From NCBI GenBank assembly GCA_964566965.1, contig CAZMKO010000056.1:1-15095 (forward strand): a stretch of 15,095 nucleotides of DNA. The letters are read 5' to 3'. The first letter of the stretch is position 1; every line of letters begins with the position of its first letter. The notes below the pieces were generated by a model. It was given only the letters and a program-made list of their open reading frames with translations. It did no database searches and was not told where the DNA came from. This DNA comes from Oleiagrimonas sp964566965. GTDB taxonomy: Bacteria > Pseudomonadota > Gammaproteobacteria > Xanthomonadales > Rhodanobacteraceae. Position numbers and translations under genes: made by a program. Below are positions 1 to 8,000 of the stretch, piece after piece.

Positions 1-662
1 CCACCGACCACATCTCGCCGGCCGGCGCCATCAAGAAGGACTCGCCCGCGGGCCGGTTCCTGATCGAACGCGGCGTCAAGCCGGCCAACTTCAACAGCTA
101 CGGCTCGCGCCGCGGCAACGACGACGTGATGGTGCGTGGCACCTTCGCCAACATCCGCATCCGCAACCAGATGCTGGACAACGTCGAGGGTGGCTACACG
201 AAGCACGTGCCCAGTGGTGAGCAGATGGCCATCTACGACGCGGCCATGAAGTACAAGAAGGAAAACACGCCGCTGGTGGTCATCGCCGGCAAGGAATACG
301 GCACCGGTTCCTCGCGTGACTGGGCCGCCAAGGGCACCCTGCTGCTGGGCGTGAGAGCCGTGCTGGCCGAAAGCTTCGAGCGTATCCACCGCTCCAACCT
401 GGTGGGCATGGGCGTGCTGCCGCTGCAGTTCGCCGATGGCGAGAACGCCAAGAGCCTGGGTCTGACCGGCGACGAGACCTTCGACATCAGCGGTCTGGAC
501 AACGCCGAGTCGCGTGAAGTGACCGTCACCGCCAAGGGCAAGGAAGGCGAGAAGACCTTCAAGGCCAAGGTGATGCTGCTGACGCCGAAGGAACGCGACT
601 TCTACCGCCACGGCGGCATCCTGCAGTACACGCTGCGTGACTTGGCTGCCAAGTCGGCCTGA
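1..662 (+). CDS. acnA: Aconitate hydratase A, C-terminal part (5' end outside window)
   Basis: The reading frame is open from base 3 to the TGA at 660-662, giving about 219 residues of the C-terminal swivel domain of aconitase, the Fe-S TCA-cycle enzyme that isomerises citrate to isocitrate in the cytoplasm. Visible family motifs are TDHISPAGAI at the very start, FNSYGSRRGN, RGTFANIRIRN, GKEYGTGSSRDWAAKG (its SRDW arginine is a substrate contact in aconitases) and ESFERIHRSNLVGMG. These match the AcnA/IRP1 type rather than AcnB, which has a different domain order. The related 2-methylcitrate dehydratase AcnD is less likely because TDHISPAGAI and SYGSRRGN follow the AcnA pattern. The 4Fe-4S cysteines lie upstream of the window. 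An internal ATG at 126 is not a start. The gene ends in a clear terminator, so it is the last gene of its transcript. Confidence 0.96.
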   Translation, partial: TDHISPAGAIKKDSPAGRFLIERGVKPANFNSYGSRRGNDDVMVRGTFANIRIRNQMLDNVEGGYTKHVPSGEQMAIYDAAMKYKKENTPLVVIAGKEYGTGSSRDWAAKGTLLLGVRAVLAESFERIHRSNLVGMGVLPLQFADGENAKSLGLTGDETFDISGLDNAESREVTVTAKGKEGEKTFKAKVMLLTPKERDFYRHGGILQYTLRDLAAKSA

Positions 663-682
663 CCGGCCCGGCATCCAGTGAA

Positions 683-717
683 AAACCGCCAGCTTCCGGG
701 CTGGCGGTTTTTTTGTG
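683..717. terminator. Rho-independent terminator, bidirectional
   Basis: A perfect 11-bp stem (683-693, AAACCGCCAGC, paired with 700-710, GCTGGCGGTTT) closes a 6-nt loop (TTCCGG). It is followed by T residues to 714 on the plus strand and preceded by A residues on the other side, so it can stop transcription both ways. It lies 20 bp after the aconitase stop and between convergent genes (aconitase on plus, GH18 on minus). Confidence 0.93.
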
Positions 718-738
718 GGGTTGGTTGCGGGGTGGCTC

Positions 739-817
739 GGCCATCGCGGCCATGGGTCGCTCCCACAAGGCCTCATGATGTTCCCGGCAAGCCTTGTGGG
801 AGCGGGGTCAGCGCAGC
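739..817. repeat. REPIN-like inverted pair of REP elements
   Basis: One REP copy reads GGCCATCGCGGCCATGGG then TCGCTCCCACAAGG. An opposed copy begins CCTTGTGGGAGCGGGGTCAG at 792. The arms 758-771 and 791-804 are perfect 14-bp reverse complements separated by 19 bp. The sequence is of the same family as the copies at 2027-2280. Such repeats are non-coding, and are mobilised by RAYT transposases elsewhere in the genome; none is encoded here. The right-hand copy runs into the 3' end of the GH18 gene, whose stop codon is at 808-810. Confidence 0.8.
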
Positions 818-1941
818 CCCTTCCAGATGGCGGTCAGCAACTCGCCGTCATCGTCCTGGCCGGCCTGCCAGAACATGATGCCGCCGAGGTGGTGCAATTT
901 CACGTAGTCGGCCTTGGCCGCCAGCGACGCCGGATCGTCGTACACGACGAGGCTGCGGGTGGTCGGATTCCAGAGGTACGGGGCCTCGGCGCGATCGTCC
1001 CAATGTCGCTGGTATCCCTGACGGTTGATGAAGTCCCGTTTCAGGTCGCGCCAGGCGATGGCACCGCCGAACTTGTCGTAGGGCTGGTACAGGCCGTCGT
1101 GTTCGGGCTTCACGCCATCGAAGCGCAAGGCGTAGAACGCCGCGCCGATGACGATCTTGTCGGCCGGCACGCCGGCCGCCAGGTACTGACGCACGGCGCG
1201 CGACGTGGTGCGTGCGTCGGACGGCGCGACAGCGGCCGGGTACAGGCTGCTGTGATGGCCGGTGAGACGGGTCAACGAGTTGTTGAAGTCATAGGTCATC
1301 ACGTTGAACCAGTCCAGCAGCGGCGCCACGGCCGCCAGGTCGATACCGTCCACGTACTTGCTGTCGGCCGACGCGATGGTCAGCAGGTACGGCTCGGCGC
1401 GCCCCCGGGCGGCGGCGGTACGCTGCAGCGTCTCGCGCACGGTGCGCAACAGCGCCGTGAAATTGGCACGGTCATCGGGGCTGGCGGTGATCTTGGCCAG
1501 GTCGCTGCCGGGATACTCCCAATCCACGTCCAGGCCGTCGGCGTGGTGCGCCACCAGCAGGCGGGCGGCGCTGTCGGCAAACGCCTGTCGACCAGCCGAC
1601 GTGGCGGCGGCCTCGGAGAAACCGCCGGCTCCCCAGCCACCCACGGACACCACCACCTTCAAGTGCGGGTGGTCCTGTTTCAGGGCGACGCGTTGGTCCA
1701 GACGCGTGGCCGCGTCGTCGGGCAGCACCACACGCCCGTCACGCACCACCGCGAAGGCGAAATTGAGAACGTCCAGCTTGTCCACATCCGGTACCGGTGC
1801 CCCGGCCTCGACCGTGTCGTAGCCGACCACGCGATACGGTGAATCAGGCCGCGACGGCCCGATGGTGCCGCAGGCACCAAGCAGGACGACGAAAAGCAGG
1901 CTGGCGACCCGCAAACCACGTGAATACCACAACATGCGCAT
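808..1941 (-). CDS. GH18 family glycosidase lipoprotein (chitinase-like)
   Basis: The product has 377 residues and belongs to glycoside hydrolase family 18, whose members cleave beta-1,4 GlcNAc linkages in chitin or, in some bacteria, peptidoglycan-related glycans. A signal peptide with lipobox LGAC places the lipidated Cys at residue 24, so the protein is probably membrane-anchored in the envelope. The TIM-barrel signatures are clear: SVGGW (99-103), the catalytic DGLDVDWE (135-142, acid/base Glu142), MTYDFN (215-220) and a late GGIMFWQ (353-359). No chitin-binding module is visible, so the polymer cannot be named. The ATG at 1941 is preferred because GGGAGAGAGGGG lies just upstream; a longer frame to 2088 would translate REP-linked DNA. 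The ATG at 1935 is an alternative. The gene stands apart from the hydrolase pair, separated by a repeat cluster, and faces convergently into aconitase. Confidence 0.9.
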   Translation of the reverse strand: MRMLWYSRGLRVASLLFVVLLGACGTIGPSRPDSPYRVVGYDTVEAGAPVPDVDKLDVLNFAFAVVRDGRVVLPDDAATRLDQRVALKQDHPHLKVVVSVGGWGAGGFSEAAATSAGRQAFADSAARLLVAHHADGLDVDWEYPGSDLAKITASPDDRANFTALLRTVRETLQRTAAARGRAEPYLLTIASADSKYVDGIDLAAVAPLLDWFNVMTYDFNNSLTRLTGHHSSLYPAAVAPSDARTTSRAVRQYLAAGVPADKIVIGAAFYALRFDGVKPEHDGLYQPYDKFGGAIAWRDLKRDFINRQGYQRHWDDRAEAPYLWNPTTRSLVVYDDPASLAAKADYVKLHHLGGIMFWQAGQDDDGELLTAIWKGLR

Positions 1942-2026
1942 GCCCCTCTCTCCCGTGAAACGGATTCCCGCAGCTACCCTACCAAGTTTGCGCGGCGTCG
2001 GTATATGAGGATGTGTGTCGGCTGGA

Positions 2027-2058
2027 CCGGGCCGTCGCGGCCATGAGTCGTTCCCACA
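2027..2058 (+). repeat. REP copy, left outer member of nested cluster
   Basis: The copy reads from CCGGGCCGTCGCGGCCATGA to TCGTTCCCACA. It is imperfectly reverse-complementary to 2250-2280, and both belong to the same family as the REPIN near 739. It is more degenerate than the inner pair. Confidence 0.7.
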
Positions 2059-2063
2059 GGGAG

Positions 2064-2181
2064 TCTCGAAAAACCGGATACCCGACATCGATCTGTGGGA
2101 GCGGATTCAGCCGCGATCAGTGCTTGCGGGTGTCTCGCCATCGCGGCTGAAGCCGCTCCCACAAAAAACCGGTTTTTCGAG
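2064..2181. repeat. 13-bp inverted repeat flanking the inner REPIN
   Basis: CTCGAAAAACCGG at 2064-2076 and its exact reverse complement CCGGTTTTTCGAG at 2169-2181 bracket the REPIN. A 12-bp direct repeat, CCCACAGGGAGT, occurs at 2053-2064 and again at 2186-2197. A degenerate relative, GGAGCCTCGAACAACC, lies at 2225-2240. The whole block therefore looks like repeated insertion or duplication around REP elements. Confidence 0.75.
2094..2163. repeat. REPIN: two inverted REP elements
   Basis: The left arm at 2094-2117 starts TGTGGGAGCGG and ends CAGCCGCGAT. The right arm at 2140-2163 is its reverse complement except for a single position (ATTCAG versus CTTCAG). A 22-bp spacer separates them, so transcripts could fold into a long hairpin. 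The core is the type common in Pseudomonas and Xanthomonadales genomes. Confidence 0.88.
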
Positions 2182-2249
2182 GTGCCCCACAGGGAGTGCC
2201 ATAAACATCATCGAACCATTCTGGGGAGCCTCGAACAACCATACTTTCT

Positions 2250-2280
2250 TGTGGAAACAGCCCATGGCTGCGATGGCCGG
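2250..2280 (-). repeat. Degenerate REP copy, right outer member
   Basis: The copy starts TGTGGAAACAGCCCATGGCT and ends GCGATGGCCGG. It is imperfectly complementary to 2027-2058. It ends 3 bp from the stop codon of the serine hydrolase gene, similar to the way the other REPIN abuts the GH18 stop. Confidence 0.6.
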
Positions 2281-2283
2281 ATG

Positions 2284-3387
2284 TCAGTGCCGACGATCCG
2301 TGGCAAAGGCACCAAACAGTTCGCCGACCGCCAGGGCCAGCGGATATGGCTTGGGATCGTTGCGGTTGGTGAGGATGATCACCGTCAAATGCCGCTTCGG
2401 CCAACGCACGATGACATTGCGGAAGCCCTGGCTTTCGCCGGAATGCCACAAGCTGTCACCGGTGATGCGCCAACCGTATCCGTAGCCGACATCGGGATCG
2501 TCGGTGGGCGTGTGTACGCGCATGGCGGCACGGCGCGAATCGGCGTCGAGCAGGCGGTTGTCGTACCAGGCCGCGTCCCACTTGGCGAGATCGTCGATCG
2601 AGGAATAGATGCCGCCGTCGCCGCGCGTGGCGCTGGTCAGGCTCTGGTCGGTGCGCTTCCATCGGCCGTCCAGGAAACTGTAGCCCCAGGCCCGGTGCGC
2701 GATGTGCTGGTCGTCGCGGTGTTCGTACATCAGGGTGTGGTCCATGCCCAGCGGCTTGAAGATGCGCTGGTGCATGAATGCCGCCAGATCCTCGCCGGAC
2801 ACTCGTTCCACGATCAACCCCAGCAGCACGTAACCGCCGTTGCTGTAGCGGTAGTCGCTGCCCGGCGCGAAGTACAGGCGGTGCTGCGACACAATCAAGT
2901 CGAACACGTCGGCATCGCTGAGCTGCTTCTGGCGATCGTCGGGAATCAGATCCTCGTAATCGATCAGGCCACTGGTGTGCGTGAGCAGGTGGCGGATGGT
3001 GATGGCGTCGTCGCTGGCCGGAAGTTGCGGCAACCACTTGCGCACCGGGTCGGACAGTTTCAGCTTGCCGTCTTGTTTCAGCAACAGAATGCTGGCCGCG
3101 GTGAACTGTTTGCTTACCGACGCCAGACGATAGTTGGTGGCGGGCGTCGCGCGAGCACGCGTTTCCAGGTCGGCAAAACCGTATCCGCGTCGGACCAGTG
3201 CCTTGCCGTCTTTCACCACCAGCAGCGACACACCGGGCACCTCGCCCGTGTAACGATCCATCAACCGGTCGACCGCCGCACGGCGCTGCGCGGCATCCAT
3301 GGGAGCCGCGTCGTAGGCACTTGCGAGGTTCACGACACCGGCCAGCAATACGCAGGCCAGCCACGACATGAGCAGGGAGCGTTTCAC
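2284..3387 (-). CDS. Exported serine hydrolase, beta-lactamase/PBP fold (class C type)
   Basis: The product has 367 residues, with an N-terminal signal peptide ending near LASA (about residue 24) and a single beta-lactamase-family domain. The catalytic signatures are S-V-S-K at 90-93 (nucleophile Ser90, general base Lys93), Y-S-N at 181-183 and H-S-G at 315-317. The family includes class C beta-lactamases, D,D-peptidases, D-aminopeptidases and esterases; the substrate cannot be read from sequence. HSG in place of KTG is common in the non-beta-lactamase members. The start is GTG at 3387: a full AAGGAGG lies 6 nt upstream, and it overlaps the stop of the preceding gene as GTGA (3384-3387), which implies translational coupling. 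ATG at 3369 would lose this ribosome site. There is no C-terminal extension, unlike its upstream paralogue. Confidence 0.9.
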   Translation of the reverse strand: MKRSLLMSWLACVLLAGVVNLASAYDAAPMDAAQRRAAVDRLMDRYTGEVPGVSLLVVKDGKALVRRGYGFADLETRARATPATNYRLASVSKQFTAASILLLKQDGKLKLSDPVRKWLPQLPASDDAITIRHLLTHTSGLIDYEDLIPDDRQKQLSDADVFDLIVSQHRLYFAPGSDYRYSNGGYVLLGLIVERVSGEDLAAFMHQRIFKPLGMDHTLMYEHRDDQHIAHRAWGYSFLDGRWKRTDQSLTSATRGDGGIYSSIDDLAKWDAAWYDNRLLDADSRRAAMRVHTPTDDPDVGYGYGWRITGDSLWHSGESQGFRNVIVRWPKRHLTVIILTNRNDPKPYPLALAVGELFGAFATDRRH

Positions 3388-4925
3388 GGGCAGCCTCCTT
3401 CACGGGTGAATGCCAGATCTTCGTAGTCGTAGCTGAAATCGGTGTCCGGGTCGACTTTGGCCAGGTGCAACGTGCCGTCGGCGGTGATCGGGAAATCCAG
3501 CCAGGCCTCGGCGTCACCGTGATCCCAGTGCACCAGGTAGCGCTTGCCCACCCGCATCACCCGTCCTTCCAGGGTCGGCGATTTCAGCGACACGAAGCGC
3601 ACATCGTCGCCACGCCGGCACACCCGTGCCACGCCGAACCACGGATCCCGCCAGGTACCGAGCATGGCCGCCAGTTCGTCCGCCGTGGCCGGCCGCCGCG
3701 TCGAGGTGTCGGGCACCTCGACGGCGCGGCGCCGGTGTCGGGCCTGCTCGAGCTCGTCGGCATAACTGGCAACGTCACGATCGCTTTCGGGATCGGTGAA
3801 GTGCTTCAGCAACACCTCGTTCAATACGGTCCGGGCCTGGCCGGCATTGGTGTTGATGAGAAACACGAATCCGCTTTTGCGGAACGGCAGAAGGGTCAGA
3901 GCCGAGTACATGCCGGACAGCGTGCCGGTGTGCGAGACGGTCATTTCGCCATCGACATCGGCGATGCGCCAGCCGTACCCGTAGCCGTAGAAACGCGTGC
4001 CGTTCCAGGCCGAACGCTGCGCCGAAATCGGCATCGGGGTATACGGCGTCCACTCGGCATGACGCTGGGCGCGGTCGAGCCAGCGCAGCTGGTCCGCTGT
4101 CGGATCCAGCCAGTTGCCGGCCCAGGTCAGCATGTCGTCGAGGCTGCAACGCACGCCACCGGCGGCATCCATGGTGGTCGGCTCGATGATTGTGCCGTCG
4201 GCATGTGCCACCACGTTGCGGCCGTTCCGCCGGGCGTGTGGCTGGGCCACGTTGCCGACCGCATCGCGGTCCCAACGCCCGACCTGGCAGCGGTCCATGC
4301 CCAGCGGCGCGAACACTTCGCGGCGCATCAACTTGTCCCAGGGCGCCCCGCCGGCGGCCGCCGCCACCTCACCGGCCACCACGTAGAGCAGGTTGTCGTA
4401 GGCGTAGCCGGCGCGGAAGCTGTAGGCCGGCTTGATATAGCGCAGGCCGTGGATGATGTCGCGGCGAGTGAAATGGTTGGGTTGCGGCCACAGCATCAGG
4501 TCGCCGCCACCCTCGGGAAGACCGCTGTGGTGCACCAGCAGGTCGCCGACCTGCATGTTTTTCGTGACCCACGGATCGTGCATGCGGAAATCCGGCAGGT
4601 ACTTCGTCACCGGATCGTCCCAGCGCAGCTTGCCCTGCTGCACCAGTCGCGCCAGCAGCGTGGACGTCATGGCCTTGCTGTTGGAGGCGATCTTGAACAG
4701 CGTGTCGGCATCCATGGGTTGCCCGGAAGGCAAATCACCGACCACGCGCCGGTAGGTGACCTTGCCGTCCTCGATGACGCCGACGGCGATGCCCGGCAGG
4801 TGATAACGCGCCACCACGGCGTCGACAACGGCATCGTATCGCGCGGTGTCCGGAACGGCCGCCATGGCCGCCGAAGCCATGCCGAGCAGGGCCAGGACAA
4901 GGGACGTGAACAGGCGCTTGAGCAT
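3384..4925 (-). CDS. Exported serine hydrolase, beta-lactamase fold plus C-terminal DUF3471-like domain
   Basis: The product has 513 residues with a signal peptide (hydrophobic stretch, cleavage near AMAA, about residue 23). The penicillin-recognising domain carries S-N-S-K at 81-84, Y-D-N at 176-178 and H-T-G at 332-334. Residues about 415-513 form a second, beta-rich domain starting ELAAMLGTW that resembles the DUF3471-type tail found behind many such hydrolases. Homologous families include D-aminopeptidases, D,D-carboxypeptidases and esterases acting in the periplasm. The ATG at 4925 has GGAGG about 10 nt upstream. It is the first gene of a coupled pair with the next hydrolase. Only about 22 bp separate it from the receptor gene's terminator, so no independent promoter is evident. 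The shared fold but different motif residues suggest the two paralogues do not have the same substrate. Confidence 0.9.
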   Translation of the reverse strand: MLKRLFTSLVLALLGMASAAMAAVPDTARYDAVVDAVVARYHLPGIAVGVIEDGKVTYRRVVGDLPSGQPMDADTLFKIASNSKAMTSTLLARLVQQGKLRWDDPVTKYLPDFRMHDPWVTKNMQVGDLLVHHSGLPEGGGDLMLWPQPNHFTRRDIIHGLRYIKPAYSFRAGYAYDNLLYVVAGEVAAAAGGAPWDKLMRREVFAPLGMDRCQVGRWDRDAVGNVAQPHARRNGRNVVAHADGTIIEPTTMDAAGGVRCSLDDMLTWAGNWLDPTADQLRWLDRAQRHAEWTPYTPMPISAQRSAWNGTRFYGYGYGWRIADVDGEMTVSHTGTLSGMYSALTLLPFRKSGFVFLINTNAGQARTVLNEVLLKHFTDPESDRDVASYADELEQARHRRRAVEVPDTSTRRPATADELAAMLGTWRDPWFGVARVCRRGDDVRFVSLKSPTLEGRVMRVGKRYLVHWDHGDAEAWLDFPITADGTLHLAKVDPDTDFSYDYEDLAFTREGGCP

Positions 4926-4947
4926 GCACTCGGCCTCCGCAAAGGCG

Positions 4948-4984
4948 AAAAAAAGGCGGCCTGATCGTACGATGCAGACCGCCT
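4948..4984 (-). terminator. Rho-independent terminator after the TonB-dependent receptor
   Basis: Read on the minus strand, AGGCGGTCT (4984-4976) pairs with AGGCCGCCT (4962-4954) in a 9-bp stem with one G-T wobble. The 13-nt loop contains the palindrome ATCGTACGAT, and a run of seven T (4954-4948) follows. It lies about 80 bp past the receptor stop and just before the serine hydrolase start, so it may act as an intercistronic attenuator rather than an absolute end. Confidence 0.8.
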
Positions 4985-5065
4985 ACCGGGGAGGACCAGT
5001 CGGGTCGGAGGGGTCCTTGAATCCTGTCCGGCGCGGGACGACGGGCGCCCGCGCCGGAGAAACGA

Positions 5066-8000
5066 TCAGAAGCTCAGCGATACCGTCAGCGCCGCGTAAC
5101 GGGCGGACTGGAAGCCGCGCGCACGCTCGAAGTCGGGATTGTTGCTGCTGGAGATCGTGGTCTGCATGTCCTGGTTGACCCAGGTGGTGCGCTGCTGGTT
5201 GAGCAGGTTGTAGAAGGCCAGCTTGGCCTTCAACTGGCCGCCGTTGTTCCATTCACGCAGGTAGGTGATGCTGGCGTTGAGGTCGTAGATCCAGTGCAGG
5301 CGATCATATCCGCCACGTCCGCCCGGGGACGGTTCATAGACGCGATCCTGCGAGTTGGCGGCACTGCAGTTGTCCACGCAGATGAAGTAGCTGTGGTAGT
5401 TGCGCCCGTCGTACGGGTTGCCGACACCGTAGGCCGTGACCGGCGTACCCGAATGCACATCCAGGCTGCCGCCGACCTGCCAGTGCGGTGACAACGCGTA
5501 GGTACCGCGGAACTTGAACTGGTGGCGCATGTCGTTGGGCAGGTAGCCGCTGGAGCTGTTGACCCACGGATCGTCGAAGTTCTCGGTGCGGCCGGTGTCG
5601 CTGAAGTTGGTGTCCGAGTTGATCGGTCCCTCGGCGTTGCCGCGCGACCAGGACAGGATGTAGCTGGCATTGAGCGACCACTTGTCGTCCCAGGCGCGAT
5701 CGACCTGCAGCTCCAACGCCGTGTAGCTTCGCTTGGGCTTTTTCCAACCGGTCTGGCCGAGGTAGTTGCCTTCCGAATCGTATTTGGCCCAACCCTCCTT
5801 GGAGGTATCCACGGTGACGTAGCCGTCGGCCTCGCCGTCGCAGTCGGTGTCGCCCCAGACGGTGACCTTGTCGCCCGGGTTGGCCATGACCCAGCCGATG
5901 GCCCCATCCGGGCCGCACTGGCCGGTGGCGGTGATGTTCATGTCGTCGATGGCGCGGTGCAGGCGGCGATAGGTCCCGCTGACGCCCCACGACCATTTGT
6001 CGGTAAGCATCTGCTGGAAGCCCAGGATCAACTCGTCCTGGTAGACCGGATCGATGTTCTTGTCGACTTCCGAACGCAGGTCGCCGACGGTACCGTCGCC
6101 CTGCGAATCGTCCACGGCGCCGAGCTGCGGTCCCAGTTTGGGCACCGCGTACTGGGTGCCCTCGATGTCCTTGATCTCCCAACCCTTGAAGGCGTAATAG
6201 GTGCGCCGGTCGAGCAGGCCACCGGCCTGCTTGATGTTGATGACGTTGGCGACCGGCAGGTAGTAGCGGCCCAGGTTGCCGAACAGCTTGGTGGTGCCGT
6301 CACCCTTCACGTCCCAGGAAAAGCCCAGACGCGGCGCCAGTTGGCGGTCGATCTTCATGTAGCTGCGGCCTTCGGCATCCTGGTTGTCGAAGCTGTCGTT
6401 GCGCAGCCCGAAACTCAGCAGCAGGTTGGGGCTGACCTGCCAGTCGTCCTGGATGTAGAACGCCGAGTTGATGGTCGGGAAGGTGCCGCCGACGGAGTAC
6501 TCGCGCTGGCGCACGTAAGCGTTCAAACCAGCCGGGATGGTGGCACCGTTCTCGATGCTGTCGCCCGGCTTGCCGTACCACACGTTGTAGTAGTACTCGC
6601 CCGGGCCGGTGTAATGCTGATCGGACACCGAGGTGTCGTTCTCGTGGTCGTAGCCGAAGCTCAACAGGTGGTTGCCCAGATCCCACTCGAAGTCGGCACG
6701 CCACTGCTTGCGGGTGTCGTTGCGTTTGTACACCGTCGAACTGCTGGTGCAGCCGGTCTGCACGCCGGGATCGTTCTCGGACAGCACCGAGTCGTCCACC
6801 GCCACGTAGTTGCACTCCAGGTCGCGGTCCGAATACGAATAGGACTGGCGCTCGTTGCGACCGTACATCAGGCGCATCGACAGGTTGTCGGTGAAGTAGC
6901 TGCTCCAGGTCACGGCCCAGTCGCGGCCGCCGGAATAGGAGTTGATGCTGTTGACCTTGTCACCCAGCGTGTCGGTGGCGTAGTCGTACTCGTAGTCGTC
7001 GCCGACGTTCTTGTTCTTGTCGGAGAAGGCCATCACCGACAAGGTGTTGCGGTCGGTGATGTTCCAGTCCACGTTGACGCCCCAGAAACCGGTATCGGAG
7101 CCGTTGATGGTCATGCTGTTGCCGGCGTCGTTGGTGTTGCGCGGGTCGTTGCCCCGTGCCTGGTACAACGCGAAGAAGAACAGCTTGTCCTTGACGATCG
7201 GACCGGACGCCCAGACATCGGTTTGCACCAGCGAATGCTGGTCGCGGCTGGCGGTGTAGTAGCGCCGTCCGTTCTCGTCGTAGTGGTCGCGCTGCACCGA
7301 CTGCCAGCTGCTCGGCTCGAGGTTGAAGTCGGTGCCGAAATGGAAGTCGTTGGTGCCCGAACGCACCACGGTATTGACCACGCCGCCGGTGGTACGGCCG
7401 TACTTCACGGAGTAGCCACCGGTCTTGACCTGGAACTGCTCGTAGAACGCGTACGGTGCCTCGGAGAAACCGTTGCGGTTGTAGAAGTCGGTGACGTTGA
7501 GGCCGTTGACGTAGAAGGCGTTCTCCGCGATCGACGAGCCGCCGAAGGAAATGCCGCCGAAGGACGTCTTGCCGCCTTGCACGCCCGGCGCCATCAAGGT
7601 CACCGAGGCGACGTTGCGCTCCACCGGAACGCGCTGCAGCTGCTCGCGCGAGACGTTCATGGCCGAGGCCTCGGTGGAGCTGACATCGACGATCGGCGCG
7701 ATGGCGTTGGCGGCCACTTCCACGCCGCCCAGGCTGGTGGCGTTCTCCTCCCCGCCGCCGGCGCCGGTGGGCCCGACGTTGACGCGCGTGGTGCGGCCGA
7801 TGTCGATCGACACGCCCACATTCTCGCCCACCTGGCTGCCGTCCTGCTTCACCGACAAGGTGTAGGTGCCGACCGGCAGATGCGTGATGCGGTAGTCGCC
7901 ATTGCCATTGGCATGCACCGTGCGCGTGTAACCGGTGGCCGGATTGACGACGGTGACGGTGGCGCCGGCCGCGGTATGGCCGGCCACCGAGCCGTCGACG

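Larger units (their letters stand above)
1942..2283. other. Gene-free region filled by a REP cluster
   Basis: No gene was found in these roughly 340 bases. About half is four REP copies and their spacers (listed separately). The 5' leader of the GH18 gene must lie at the left end (about 1942-2026), but no convincing -35/-10 pair is visible there. The right end meets the stop codon of the second serine hydrolase at 2284-2286. Confidence 0.75.

Noticed and set aside
715..1842. 375-residue plus-strand open frame
   Set aside because: It begins inside the aconitase terminator and REPIN and runs antisense to the GH18 gene.
1942..2088. N-terminal extension of the GH18 protein
   Set aside because: The extra 49 residues precede a good ribosome site and lipoprotein signal, and are encoded partly by REP sequence.
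2027..2280. Possible CRISPR array or insertion sequence
   Set aside because: The repeats alternate in orientation, differ in length and spacing, and match REP cores. No transposase or cas gene is present.
2095..3426. 443-residue plus-strand open frame
   Set aside because: It starts in the REP cluster and is antisense to the serine hydrolase, with no recognisable motif.
2284..4925. Antibiotic-resistance beta-lactamases
   Set aside because: The fold and SxxK/YxN motifs are shared with many peptidases and esterases. HSG/HTG in place of KTG and the DUF3471-like tail argue against a dedicated beta-lactamase.
3465..4964. 499-residue plus-strand open frame
   Set aside because: It is antisense to the DUF3471-containing serine hydrolase, has no domain signature, and reads through the terminator and start region of real genes.
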